64,000 bases of DNA from Sclerurus mexicanus (Eukaryota > Chordata > Aves > Passeriformes > Furnariidae): contig VWZF01005468.1 of NCBI GenBank assembly GCA_013396755.1, positions 1 through 64,000 of the forward strand, given 5' to 3'. The position numbers and the translations under genes are program-made. Under the pieces are notes generated by a model. It was not told where the DNA came from. It did not search any database and saw nothing but the letters and a program-made list of their open reading frames with translations. Of this stretch, positions 1-11,705 are shown in pieces. Positions within the stretch are counted from its first letter, which is position 1; each line of letters opens with the position of its first letter.

Positions 1-119
1 CCCTAAGCATATTGTAGATGGTATATTGACAGACAAGACAAAGCAGCACCAACAACATTATGCTATCCTTAACATCAAAAGGAAATTCAATATTCTCAAA
101 TACTGTTTTAGCCAGTCTA

Positions 120-635
120 AAGGGGGTGAAGGTGAAAGGGTCAAAATAACCATCCCTGCCTGTTCCCCCCACAGGCTGGGTGTGACTTTTATTGAGGCTC
201 AAGAGGTAGCAACCCAAACCAGGACAGGCAAACANCCCCCAAGTCCAAAGCAAAAAGAAGTAAAGAACCTGTTGGTGCAGATGATGGCTGGGGTGATGGT
301 TTCTTCCTGTCAAGGTCCTGCTGCTCCTCTGGATCCAACAGGTTCCTGAGGTCTTCTTACCCCCATTTAGGTACCTTCAGGGAGCACTCAGTCTCTCCCC
401 CAGGGTGGGGACTCACACAATGGGTGATTAACTCTGAGTCATGGGGTATTGTTGAACCATTGATGGCCCATTAGCAGCCACACCCCCCCAGGCTGGGTGT
501 GAAGGTGCTAACAACTCCCTGGGCAGCTGCTGCAAATGCTCCATTGTTCTTGGGAAATGAATAGAGGGGGGTAGAATACATAGCTTTGATCACCCCCACA
601 CAGTGATAACTGGTCCCACCTGCTGAACTAGGACA
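120..635 (-). mobile_element. Solitary LTR of an endogenous retrovirus (minus strand)
   Basis: Read on the minus strand, this block starts near 635 with TGTCCTAG and runs toward lower coordinates. It contains a stretch around a CCATGACTCAGAG core (near 435-445) that resembles a repeat I associate with songbird LTRs, and an AATAAAAG polyadenylation-type signal at about 186-193 followed by a G-rich stretch, as in an LTR R/U5 region. No gag, pol or env reading frame flanks it, so it looks like a solo LTR left by recombination. The left edge is uncertain (about 100-150), and I could not find a matching target-site duplication. The family name is not assigned. The single undetermined base of the window (235) lies inside it. 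Confidence 0.6.
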
Positions 636-2484
636 CTGCTGAAGTATGACTTTATTTACTGTGCCTCCAGATAGTGGAATCGAAAAAACTTTCAATGAAG
701 GAATATGAAAGGCGAAGCTCATGTTCCCCTCCATTCTAGTTTTCCTCTGTTTGGAATGTATTTAATTAGGTTAGTTTCATATTTCTTGTGCAGTTTCCTT
801 CTCTCCTGTGTCCCCAGGGCTGAAGAGGGTGTAGGTCCCTGATGTTCTTCCCAGTTACTGTTTTTATAACTTCCTTTCTTGACCTCTGTGGCTGTTCATA
901 TAGGGCCAGCATTGCAACAAGGGGCTATGCAGCTGTCACTGTATTCTACCTTCCCTGCATCCCCCTGTGGGATGTGCTGTGGAGTTAGGCATAGCAAGAG
1001 CCACTGTCCGGGCCGATATTGGTGGCTCTCTTCATGAGAAGACCATTTTAAGATTATGAAGAAGCTGGGAAAGACAACAGCAGACAACTGCAGCAGGGCC
1101 TGGTAGGATGAGAGCAGTTGTAGGTCATGTCCCTAAGGTCTGGCAGTGTGTGGTTAAGAGGGGAGTGGGAGAGAGAAGATGGAAGATTTCTTTTTGTCTT
1201 CTTTCAACTGCTTTGTTTTTCTGTATTTAAGCACACATAGTTCATAGTGAGCCCGGCTTAAAAGTTGACCCCAGTGCCTTTTACATGACAAGTTCAATAT
1301 TGCTTTTAAAAACTGAGTAACTGTATGAGGTGAGGTTGTCAAACCACCCAGAATACAGACTGTGGGGTGTGGGAGGGAGATTTCCCACATAATTGTTATG
1401 CTTATGGTATAAAATGAAAGCATTGAGTTTGTTTGTTAGAAACTTTGGTGCAGCTCTGAGGATTTCAGATCTGAAGAAAGCACACAGCCTCACAGGCGAG
1501 TTCTGAAACAAAATGCTAAGTATGGCACCAGAAGTGCCTCTCTCCTGTTTGCATGTTCTGAAGAGCCAAGTCATCTATTCCACACGGAAAAAGTGGGTTA
1601 TTCCGTACACCTGCTAGACAAAAGCTTGAATAAGGAAATCATGTCAGCTCCATTTCACAGAGAGAAAACTGAAAGGCACAAGTTCTCGAAGCACTTTCCC
1701 ACAAAGTGTGAGAGTTCTCGTGGGAAGTGGTGCTTTACAGGCTTCTTCAGTCATGGAGCTAGAGGGGATGTCTGGAGGCTGCTTTGACCACCCCCTGCTG
1801 AAAGAAGGGCCAAGTTCAAAGTTATAGCAGACTGTTTGTTTTCAGAGATAAGAGAAGTGTCACTTCCAGTTCCAGTGTGTGACTATGCTGACAGTGAATG
1901 TTTTCCTTGCATCTCATCATAATTTTTCATGTTGTGCCTGTGTCCTTTCAGCTTTTTCTGTGTGTCTGTGTCTCCCTATCGGAGAGTAGCAGACAACAGT
2001 AATATCTCGTTAGCTTCTCTCCAGCCTGAATAAATGTGTGGTGCTCTCAGTTTCTCCTTGCATATTCAGTGCTGTAGCCCAAACCATCTTTACAGCCTCC
2101 ACTTAACTGAGCAGTGTCACTGTCCTTGTCCTGGGGCACCTACACTGGGCCCGGCTGTCCAGGAGGCCTCATGAGTGCTGAGCAGAGATGCATGATCCCT
2201 CCCTAGCCCTGCTGGCTGCACTCCCACTCCTACCAGCAACTGATTTTTACTGCACAGGTGCACTGCTGACTCCTAGCTTGCTTGTCCAACACAGTTACAC
2301 CTCCTTTCCTGAAAATCTGCTTTCTTACCTGTTGTCTCCAGCCTCTTCTGTTGCAGGAGAGTCACTCCATCCCAGGGGTGGGGCTGTGCACTTGCCATTG
2401 GACTCCTGAGATTCCCCTCAGCCTGTTCTCTAGCCTGTCTGGGTTCCTCTAGAGAGCAGCTCTCGCCCTTCAGTGTATAAACCA
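636..2484. other. Intergenic, nothing recognised
   Basis: No frame here shows a recognisable domain, splice-site pair or codon pattern. The short open frames on both strands overlap each other and look like chance. An interferon-element-like string GAAAACTGAAAGG occurs at 1664-1676, but isolated matches of this quality are expected by chance in a window this size. Confidence 0.6.
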
Positions 2485-2648
2485 CTCCTCCCAGTTTGGT
2501 GTCACCTGCAGACTCGCTGCTGTAAGCTCCATCCTACCATCCAGGTCAGTATCAAAGGTATTAAAGCGTCAGCAGCCCCAGTAGTGACTCCTAAGTGTTG
2601 GTCCCGGTAGTGAGTGCCACTGGTAACCAGCAGCCAGCTGAACTCTGA
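2485..2648 (-). repeat. Old CR1 LINE fragment, antisense
   Basis: The + strand reads CCAGTTTGGTGTCACCTGCA, then ATCCAGGTCAGTATCAAAGG, then CCAGCAGCCAGCTGAACTC. This is the order seen on the antisense strand of the CR1 reverse-transcriptase region. The copy is diverged and truncated on both sides, so it is an ancient insertion. Confidence 0.7.
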
Positions 2649-5600
2649 ATCCCTGGCTGCTGATCTTGGAGACCTGCCCTGAGAGCAGGGCGATGGTACT
2701 GATATGTATCCCTGTTAGGCTGTGACACAACATATGTCTGTCTTCACTGCAGTAGTCAGCCCTCTAAAATGAGTAACATTGCTGAACTTCAAAATAGCAT
2801 GAAAGTTTGGAAGGGTCTGTCTTCTGTCCCAGGATCCACCAAGAACCTGATGGGTCTGTGGTAAGATGAGCTTGACCTAAACTCTTCATGACAGATGTTA
2901 GCTGAAAAACTTACAGTGGAAGCTTTCACAGTTATCCTGGGCAACCTGTTGTGCTTTTAGTGGTCTTCACCACTGAAGGTGTTTTCCACTGACCTGTGCC
3001 TCTTGCTGCAGGCCTGGAATTTGTTACATGCATCCCATAGTATGGAAAGACAGAAGGGAAGGAATAGGACACCATCTGCCATGTCCATAATAAAGAGATT
3101 TGTATCTTATGCTCTTAACCCATATGCGGTGTACTGAGAGGTGCCACTTGGGAATTTTTATTGCTTATGCATCCAGTTCTAGATTTGCAGTGAAAAAACA
3201 CCAGCCACCTCATGAAGAGGGGGGAAAGTGCTTGAGAGTTCACTGGGCTCGCCTTATGTCCTGAGTTTGGGTGAAGCTGTCCATCTGATCTCAGATGGGA
3301 TCCAGGTGATCTGCATCCCTGGGAGTGTAGGAGGCACAAAGAAAATCCCTTACTTCCCAGCCAGGCATTCTTAGCGAGGTACAGTGTGTGGAAGAGAGCT
3401 CAAAACTGCCAGGACAGTGTGCGTGTGTCCCTTTGCCAATTCAGCTGTGCCCAGGGAGCCATTCCCATTACACAGCCCTTACCCTCACCCTGTGGATCAG
3501 CTGCTGGGAGCTGTGCCCAGGAGCAGGGCTGGATGCCTGGCTGGAAGGGCGCTTAGCGACTTGCTCTGCTTCATCTGCGTCTGGTGCCTGAGTAAGCCAT
3601 GGAGGAATCAGTTCTGAAGAGGGCTCCCTCAGAAAGATAGCAGGTATCAGCTTAGGACTGCCTCGCTGGGAGTGGGTTGGTTATCATTAAAACGTATTGT
3701 TTCCATTTGAATTTCTCAAACCAGTTTCCTGTTGGTGGGTTTGGTTGTGCCGGTGTTAATTAAAAGCTCCCACAATCAGATATCTGCTTCTGTGCAATGA
3801 CAGCCACTTCTGAAACTCCCCTGCAATAAGAAGGATGAGAGCAGCTGGGCTTGCTTTCATCTCACAGGAATGGCTGCTGGCCTTTCCATGGAGCAGCCTG
3901 TAACCTCTTTGAATCCTTTGAAGGATTTTAGGCCGTGTTTCGGAGTGTGTCTTCAGTGCTTCCACCCGAGTCCTGGCAGACATGTGCGGACAAAGGCCCC
4001 TTCTCCTTCCTTACCCCATGCACAGCTGGTCAACTCTCACATCCCAGGTGCTGATTTGGCTCTGAGCAGTCTTCCCTGTCACTCCCTGAAGTTGTTACCC
4101 TGCCAAAAGTAATTACAGAGAAACCTCCCTTCTTCTGTTTCAGTGAGGGCTGGACTGCAGCAGTGAAGGCTGTGGAGAACAGCCTCACAGACACTTCTGT
4201 CTTGCACACAGATGCTCCAGCTGTGTTTGGCAAAGCCAGCAGAAGGTGCTTGTCTGTGCAGTGTAGTCCTGTGAACTGTAGGCTTGATTTTTCAGATGCT
4301 TATTAATATTTTTTTGATGAAATGTTGGTAGAAGCAGCTACTCTGCTTTTCCCTAGAGCAACATAAATATTCCATACTTTTTTTCCACTTAAAACTTTAA
4401 TTTCTTACTAAAAAGCTGTTTTCCTACCAGAAATCAAGAACAAGGCAGCTCAGCCTGCTTTTTTTTTTTTGCCTTTGCCTCCAACCTCTCCAAAATATTC
4501 ACCAGAAGTCTGTTCAAAATTGTCAAATCTGTTTTTTAACTCTCTAATAAATAATAACTCCATAATAAATGGCTTCAGAGTAATTCTTATGCCCTGTTTG
4601 AGTTCCTTACAGACAGGGAATGGGGGAGCAAGGGCATGGCTTTGCTCCTGTGCCCTGGGAGTGCCTGGTGCAGGTGCAGCCCTGCAGATCTACAGAGGCT
4701 GATGGCTCACACCAGAGGGCCAGTGCTGCAGGGTCCTTAGCAAGTTTTCTCCTTTGGAGATTCATCTTTATGAATTACTCCTGCTCTGCAAAATGTCTCA
4801 ATTGGCCTCCCTTGGATTTCCCTGGAGCCTGTGAGCAGGGGATGAATGAGAGCTGGGCTGGACCTCCATCCTAGGCAGTAGATGCCACAGAGTGTGGTGG
4901 CCCTTTTTCTGCCAGAACATCTGTCAGGAAAGGAGGGATGTTAGGTGTGCCTCTGTCCCTGGGTTGGGGACGCAGAGCAAAGCTTGCCTTTGTGTCCCTA
5001 CTGGGAGCCAGCTTGGGGAGCAGCAGCTGCAGTTCAAAAAATTCTTAATATTGATGGTGCTGAAGAAAAGGGCAAAGAAATCAAGTATTTCCTCTCTTGC
5101 CTGAAACCAGCTTGTACACACTGATGCAGCAAGTCATAAATCATGTTAGCAGAGAGCCAAAGAGCGTGTCCTTGTCCCTAAGGCAGGAGGGCCCTGTGCA
5201 GCACTTCTCAGTGCGGTCAGGCTGCCCAGAGCTGTGCTCCTGCTGGTGCCATGTGCCACAACACCCTTGCCAGCCTGGCTGGGGTGCAAAACCACGTGTG
5301 GGGCAGCCTGTGCCCCCCTCCTCTTCCTCTCATTTATCTTGCCAAGGCACAGCTTCCTTTACACACTTGGAGGGCGAGGGAGTGTTGCTGTGTGTCCCCA
5401 CGCCCTGTGCCTGTAGTGGCTGCATTATCCCACCACTTCAGCTCTCGCAGTTTCACTCCTGCTGGCTGCGAAAGCCGGCGGCGCTGACACAGCCACAATG
5501 AGCTTGTGCTGTACCCGAGCACGGGCATCCTGTTTCCAAAACAGCTGGTGCCACGCTGTACTCTTCAGCATCCCTGTTCCCAAGGGAAAAACATGGAGAG

Positions 5601-6764
5601 CTCAAGAACCGGGGCAAAAAGGGATAGAACAGAAAAATGGGAATATTCTTTCCCTCTTTTAAATTAGAAATGTTGAAAAAGCCAATCTGGGAAGCAGACA
5701 GGAAAGAATGGCAGAACCTGGTCTCCAAACCGCAGGCAGCGTGGAGAGCAGCCTTTGCTCAGCCAGCGGGGTGCAGGGAGCAGTGTGTGGCTGTGCAGCA
5801 CCTCCTGCAGTTTCCTGACACTGTGACTCCTACCCTCTGCAAAGAGTGTGGGAATGGCTGGGAAGCCCACCACCACTGCCCGGACTTCACTCCCACACCC
5901 GCTGACAGAAGAGCTCTCCTGCCTCCTCCTAGAGCTTCCGAGCAAAACACACCCTACAGGGCACGATTTAGGGTGTTCTCTCAGATGAGACCCCTCCATC
6001 CAGCCTCATGCAGCAGGCACGGTCTCTGGAGAGGGATGTGTGAGTGCCTGGTGAGGCAGCTGCACCCTCTGACCTCATGGTTTTATAGGCTCCAGCTCCC
6101 CTCACCCCACTCGAACAGTGACAGGGCTGATTTGAGTTATTTGAGTCTTCAGGACACCCACGGGTGGAAAAAACCAAAAGAGGCAAAGACAAAGACCTGG
6201 TAGCAAGCATAGACATGTTGCAAAACCACCTGAGCACAGCCCAGGCGTCGCTGGTTGACAGCTGTCAGTGCCAAATGCCCCCCGTGCTCATGCTGGGAGG
6301 TGCCACTCTGAAGGTGCTGTGCTTCACAGGCTGTTCCCTCCTGCATGGTGGGTGTTACGACTCATCCCAGTCTCCAATTTCCATCTCCCAATGACTTGGC
6401 GTGCAAGTAGTGGATATATTCGCAGCTTTGGCATTGCAGAGAACAAGTTCATGTCCTGGATCCATCTAAACTGGCCTCCTCCGCATCAGTGATCAAAGGA
6501 CTGCTGATTCTGTTAAGGCTAAAGTTATACATTCACAGCCAAAAAATAAAGCAATAAAGCACACAAAGGCTGAAAAGTATTGCTAATACAGAGCAGCCAC
6601 AGCTGTCTGGACACCACACACTGAGATACTGATATCAAGTCCCTCAATACACTACCCAAACTTTGCTATTTCTTTTTCAGTTGTTAACCAGTAGCTATAG
6701 ATAGACAGCCACAATTAAGCAATTGCATCGTGAACCCTGGCTAATTTTGGAGCCTAATCATTTG
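2649..6764. other. Intergenic, nothing recognised
   Basis: About 4.1 kb without a supportable gene or recognisable repeat apart from short T-runs (4461-4471). The 188-codon frame at 5637-6203 overlaps open frames on the opposite strand and has no domain I recognise, so it is not called. Confidence 0.55.
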
Positions 6765-7231
6765 TTTTAAGGATGAGGGAAGGACAATCCCAAGATTAAT
6801 GGACTGTCTGGACAACAGCCACCAGGCATGAAGTCAGCAGGACTGAGCAGTAACTGGGGGAAAGGTAATTCCGGCAGTAGAAGATCTGACCAGTGGCCAC
6901 CTACTCAAAACAGACCCCAGACTCAATGGATGGAGGGACAAACTGTGCATGGGGACTAATTAGCATGAGAAGTGAAAGATACAACTAGCAAACAGGAGTC
7001 TGAGTACTAATTAATAAAGAAGCTAAGTAATCTGTAACCAATGAATGCCAATGCCTTTGTTGGTTAAAATGTATAAATAGTGTGAAGTTCTAAGGATCAG
7101 GGAACCAGCCCTTTGTGGGTTACCACCCAGCTCCCTACTTTGCAGAATCTAGAATATAAAACAGAAATATGTCACCTCGGTGTGGGAATTGGCACTGTGC
7201 CCTGGGTAACAAGCCTGTGTTCAGGACAACA
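6765..7231 (+). mobile_element. Solitary LTR of an endogenous retrovirus (plus strand)
   Basis: The block begins near TGTTTTAAGG and ends near GACAACA, giving the usual TG..CA termini. A TATA-type box (GTATAAATAG, about 7070-7080) is followed by GGGAACCAGCCCTTTGTGGG and CCACCCAGCTCCCTACTTTG, then a polyadenylation-type signal (AATATAAAACAG, about 7153) and a short U5. Promoter and polyadenylation signal in this spacing are typical of an LTR, and the wording resembles ERVL-like LTRs of birds. No internal viral genes flank it. The edges are approximate, and I did not find a clean target-site duplication. Confidence 0.62.
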
Positions 7232-8888
7232 CCACCATTAGGCTGGTGGTGGATCTGGCTTGCACCTAATGACACCTACAGTGACCCCAAGGGGAAACTC
7301 CCAGGCTGGGGGATGTCTGGGGCCCACTGAGATCAGCTCTGTCTCTCTCACCCCAGAGAACTCTCTGCATTGCTGGCATCACCCTCTTTGTGCCTGCCTT
7401 GCCCTCATGTGCTGCGGTCACCCAAGGAACCCCTCGGCCAGTGGCTGCTTCTTCACCCCATGTGCTGCCAGGTCTGAGTAGCCCAAGCCCACCTTACCAT
7501 CATGCCAGGTGGGCTGCCAAAAGATCCTTGTGCAGGGTTATCACCTGTGATGGCTCAGGGGCTGCTGAGGAGTGGCTCTGACCATGCAGCCCCATCTTGC
7601 AGAAGCAATACGAAGGCATAAGCTGAGGAAGGAGCAGCCTCCTCAGAGTGTAAAGAGGCTCAGGCACTCTCCCAACATTTGGACCCCACCCAAGCCCTCA
7701 CTGGCTCCCGGGAAAGCCTTAATGGACAAGTGGAGCCACATGCCCTGGGTGCCACACTCCTGCTGGCTCAGCTGGCCATGATGGGACAGGGAGGGAGCAG
7801 GGGTGAGGTTGCAGCCAACCTACAGGCTGCCTGGAGGCCTGTGGTCACGTTCAGCAGAGAGTGGGATGGGCATACCTGTCCTGCTGCAGCAAAAGGGAGC
7901 TCCAGGCACCCCAGGCACCAGAACCTCATGTGGGACATCAAAGCGGCCGAGGAATGTACACAATGCAAATGAGCCATACCTCAGAGCTGGTGCTTAACCA
8001 CAGCTGTGCGTCTGTCTGTGCTGTGGGATAAGCCCATGAATCCCTTTCTGAAGCTGCTTGATTGAAATGAGAGGTGCTCGTGGTACACACCAGGGCTTTG
8101 TTCCCACCATCGGGGCAGAGGTGTCCGGTCAGGCATGGAGCCAACAGTGTGGAAGCATGTCCTGCATGGTCCTGAGGTATTGATGGAGACTGGGAGAGGA
8201 GCAAAGAACGGCTTCCATGGGCTCCTTCGCTGGCATCACGGCAAGGACACACGCTTCTGCTTCCCTGAGCACTTCATGGCTCTTCCTTTTGCTCCTAGCA
8301 AAAGGGAGCATGTGATAAATGGAAGCACAGGCCTGATTGCCCAAATACTAGATTGTCCAGGCAACAAAGGAGCAGTCACTCCCAGTGACTGCTCACTCAC
8401 TGCTCTCATTCCTATTCCTGTAATTGTTTTTTGTTCTGATACTGAACTTGGAGGAAGCTCAAAGCCCATTAGTCATGGCTTCTGCTCTCTGGGGTTTTGA
8501 TGGTTTATTGGTTAATGTTTTCTGAAAATGGTAACCACAGGGGAAAACATGGTCCCTAGCCAGAGGCTGAGCGAAAGTGGCTTGGATGACTTTGACCATC
8601 ACAGCTTTTTAGAAGAACAAGCTCCTGCAGAAATATGTCCTTGGTCCTGTGTTTCTCTCTCCGCTGGGCAGATGTCAGTGCTGTGGGGCCAGGCTTGCCC
8701 CATGACTGGGCAGTGAGGACACCCTGTGTCCCATGCCTGTGATGCCAGTGTCCTGGGGCATGAGCATGCCCTGGTCATGGGTCTGTGTTTCCTGTCAGTG
8801 TCACAGGTGAGAGGGAGGAGCTGGAGCTGCTTTTCAAACTGAAACTGGGGCAACAGAGAAGTACTAAGGATTTATTTCAAAGAGCAGA
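7232..8888. other. Intergenic, nothing recognised
   Basis: GC-rich DNA with several overlapping chance frames on both strands and no recognisable domain or repeat. A one-mismatch ISRE-like string (CAAACTGAAACT) lies at 8835-8846. Confidence 0.55.
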
Positions 8889-8985
8889 GCATGGAGGCAT
8901 GTCTGGAGCATGTCTAAAGCATGCCTGAGGCATGTCTTGGGCAGGTCTGAGGCATGTCTGGGTCATGCCTGAGGCACATTTGCTC
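8889..8985. repeat. Minisatellite, about 10-11 bp unit (GGCATGTCTGA-like)
   Basis: Eight to nine imperfect copies of a roughly 10-11 bp unit follow one another: GGCATGTCTGG, AGCATGTCTAA, AGCATGCCTGA, GGCATGTCTTG, GGCAGGTCTGA and so on. The units share an RGCATGYCTGR core. Copies differ by point changes and the array sits in unannotated intergenic DNA. Confidence 0.85.
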
Positions 8986-10219
8986 CCCTGGCAGGGTAAT
9001 GGTGCTGCCTGCCCCCTTGTGCTGCTGGGGAGCAGGCTGCCCCACCTGGCTTAAAGTCTGGAGAAACCCAGGGGCTGAGTGAGGAGGAAGAAGTGCTGTC
9101 AGCCCCACAGGAAAAGGCTCATGCCTTTCAGAGGGTTCACAGGCAGCTGGGGCTCTGGGAGGCAGTAGCTGTCCTCCTGTGGCACAGATGGGGGTTCCTA
9201 AAGCCCCCTTTTTGCTGCACTGCCCAGCTGGAAGACGGGGCTCAGGCTGTCCCTCTGGAGCAGGTGTGTTGTGTGTTCCCTGAGCCGCAGGTGTCCTTGT
9301 TCACAGCATCGGTCCTGGGGGTTGTTGCCCTCACAGCTGCGTTGACTCAAAAAAACCCCCAGGGGTAGGCGTAGCAGCCCCACTTGGCATCACTGCCAAA
9401 TCCAGAGCTGCCAGGGCCAGGGAGGCAGCAAAGAGCTGAGCCTGAGCTGGGCACACACCACAGCTCGCCACAAAGGGAGAGGAGAGGGAGGGAGCAGCAT
9501 CACTGAACAGATGGGGAAGTACTGGGCTACACAGGCTGAGCATGACTGCCAAGAGGCATCTCTTGGATGCTGATGTCACATTACATCCCTCACAGCCCCC
9601 GTGGCCCAGGTCTCCTCCCCATTTTGGGCACGATGGGATCATCACTGACTCTGCAGACGAATGGCCATGGTGCGTGGGACCAGCCCGTGATGTGCTGCTA
9701 CATCAGGCTCCGTGTCTCTGTGCACGGGTCTTTTGGAAATCACCTGGCACCTCGGGTAACCCATGGTGGCCATGTGAGGCTGAGGCAGGGGGATAAAGGA
9801 GATCGGGAATGGCTGGGGCTGCCACCACAGCTGTCTCTGTCAGGGAAATTCCTTGGCAGTTAACAACATCTTTACACACCCTGATCTGTGGTTTCCTGCT
9901 CTCTTTAGAAGTGAGTTTTCTATTAAAAGCACATAATTTGAAGTCTAATTTCCTCCTGAGATCATCAGGCAGAAACCCATCTCTTTTCAAACGCAAAGGC
10001 TGATGTGTGTCCTTGGCATGTCCCAGTTCCTACAGGCCCTCAGCAAAGAGCTCGCCCAGGGAGGGAGTCTGGGAGGTCTCGCTTGGCACAACGATGCTGC
10101 TTTTCCTCTTGTTGGGCTGGGCCCAGTGAATTACATGTCCATGGAATAACAGAGAGGATTCAGCAGTGTCTGGGTAAATGAGATCTTGATCTTCATGTGC
10201 CTCCTGCTGTAGTTTTTTC
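8986..10219. other. Intergenic, nothing recognised
   Basis: GC-rich stretch with no recognisable gene. Overlapping short frames on both strands show no domain. Confidence 0.5.
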
Positions 10220-11175
10220 ATGGAATCACAGAATCAATTAGGTTGGAAAAGATCTCTGAGAGTCCAACCTACGACCAAACACCACCATGTCAACTAGACC
10301 ATGGCACTAAGTGCCATATCCAGTCTTTCCTTAAACACCTCTGCGGACAGTGACTCCACCAGCTCCCATGGCAGTCCATTCCAATATCTAATCATCCCTT
10401 CTGCCAAGAAATTCCTTCTAATGTCCAATGAAAACCTCACTTGGCGCAGCTTAAGACTATGTCCTCTTGTCCTGCCACTAGTAGCCTGGGAGAGGAGGTC
10501 GGCCCCGACCTGGCTATAACCTCCTTTCAGGTAGTTCTAGAGGGTGATAAGGTCACCCCTGAGTGTCCTTTTCTCCAGGCTGAACAACACTGATTTCTGG
10601 GAGACACCAATACGGACTGGATGCAGCACCATTCACCACCACGCTCTGGGCTTAGCCATTCAGCCAGTTCTTAACCCAGTCAAGAGTGCACCTGTCCAAG
10701 CCATGGACTGCCAGCTTTTCCAGGAGTACGCCGGGGGAGATGGTGTCAAACACTTTGCTGAAATCTAGGTAGACACACCCACAGTCTTTCCTTCATCCAC
10801 TAGGTGGTTCACCTGGTCATAAAGTGAAATCAGGTTGGTCAGGCAGAACCAGGCTTTCCTAAGCCAGTTCTGGGTCTGATCCCTTGGTCATCCTGTATGT
10901 GCTGTGTGAACACATTCAAAATCACCTGCTCCATAACCTTGCCGGGCATGGAGGTCAGGCTGACAGACCTGTAGTTCCTCAAATCTTCCTTGCAGCCTTT
11001 CTTGTGGGTGGGTGTCACACTGGCCAACTTCCAGTCATCTGGGATCTTCCCAGTTAGCCAGGAGTGATGACAAATAATGAAATGATAAATGATGGACTGT
11101 AGTTTAGCAAGCTCTTCCATTAGCTCCCTCGGTGCCCTAGGATGAAATCTGTCTGGTCCCACTGGTCATGTGGAT
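10220..11175 (-). mobile_element. CR1 LINE, 5'-truncated and internally deleted, minus strand
   Basis: The left edge carries the reverse complement of the CR1 3' end (CATGGAATCACAGAATCAAT, AGGTTGGAAAAGATC), and the body continues through familiar antisense CR1 blocks such as TCATCCCTTCTGCCAAGAAA. The right part (11162 down to 10839 on the minus strand) is an open frame of about 107 codons with the LINE reverse-transcriptase signature NYRSVSLTSMPGKVMEQ. The canonical CR1 block between GGCTGAACAAC and GGGGGACACC is missing at about 10590. Judged from memory of the consensus, several hundred bases are lost. The copy has no 5' end and no complete ORF2, so it cannot be an autonomous element. Confidence 0.9.
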
Positions 11176-11644
11176 TCAGACTCATCTCAGTGAGTCACAG
11201 AACTGCAGAGCACCGGAGGTTCATCACAGCAGCCCCCGGCCAAGTCACCCCTCAGACAGCCCCTGGGATATCATATGTAGTGAGAAATACTCCCCCAAAG
11301 CCTGACAAAGTCCTGATGTAAATGCCTGCAAGATACTGGGGAATTCCTCCAGGCCCACTCTCCCAGGCCACCTCTGGAGCACAAGGCAACATGGAGCCCA
11401 CCAGGACTCGCTGCATGCGTGTGCCGAGAGCTGGAAGGGACAGTGGGGATGGCTGGAGGAGAACAGGCTGAAAAAGGGATACTATGGTCAGCTAAAAGCT
11501 TCCCTGAGGGCCCTGCACCCACGAATATGGTCCACAGCAGGCATCACCTGGCAGGTGCAGGACAGCAGTTGCCATCCCACTGCCACCTCTCTGTGCACTA
11601 TTTTCCTGCTGTTTATCTTCTTTTTGACAACTTGTGTGCAGAAC
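11176..11644. other. Intergenic, nothing recognised
   Basis: Flanks the truncated CR1. No gene or repeat could be recognised. Confidence 0.5.
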
Positions 11645-11705
11645 ATCATAGAACCATTTAGCTTGGGAAAGACCTTTAAGATCATACAGTCCAGACCCTA
11701 ACACA
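11645..11705 (-). repeat. CR1 3'-end fragment, minus strand
   Basis: The + strand reads ATCATAGAACCATTTAGCTT, then GGGAAAGACCTTTAAGATCA, a diverged antisense copy of the CR1 3' terminus. Only about 60 bp are kept. Confidence 0.75.

Noticed and set aside
5637..6203. 188-codon plus-strand frame
   Set aside because: Overlapped by frames on the other strand, no domain, no splice context; typical of GC-rich chance reading.
1664..8846. Single ISRE-like strings at 1664-1676 and 8835-8846
   Set aside because: Matches with one mismatch in the GAAANNGAAA core are expected dozens of times by chance in 64 kb on two strands, and neither lies near a promoter.
8889..8985. Minisatellite considered as a CRISPR-like array
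   Set aside because: Units are 10-11 bp, adjacent and without spacers, and the genome is a bird's.
10839..11162. 107-codon minus-strand frame as a host gene
   Set aside because: It is the reverse-transcriptase remnant of a truncated CR1 LINE.
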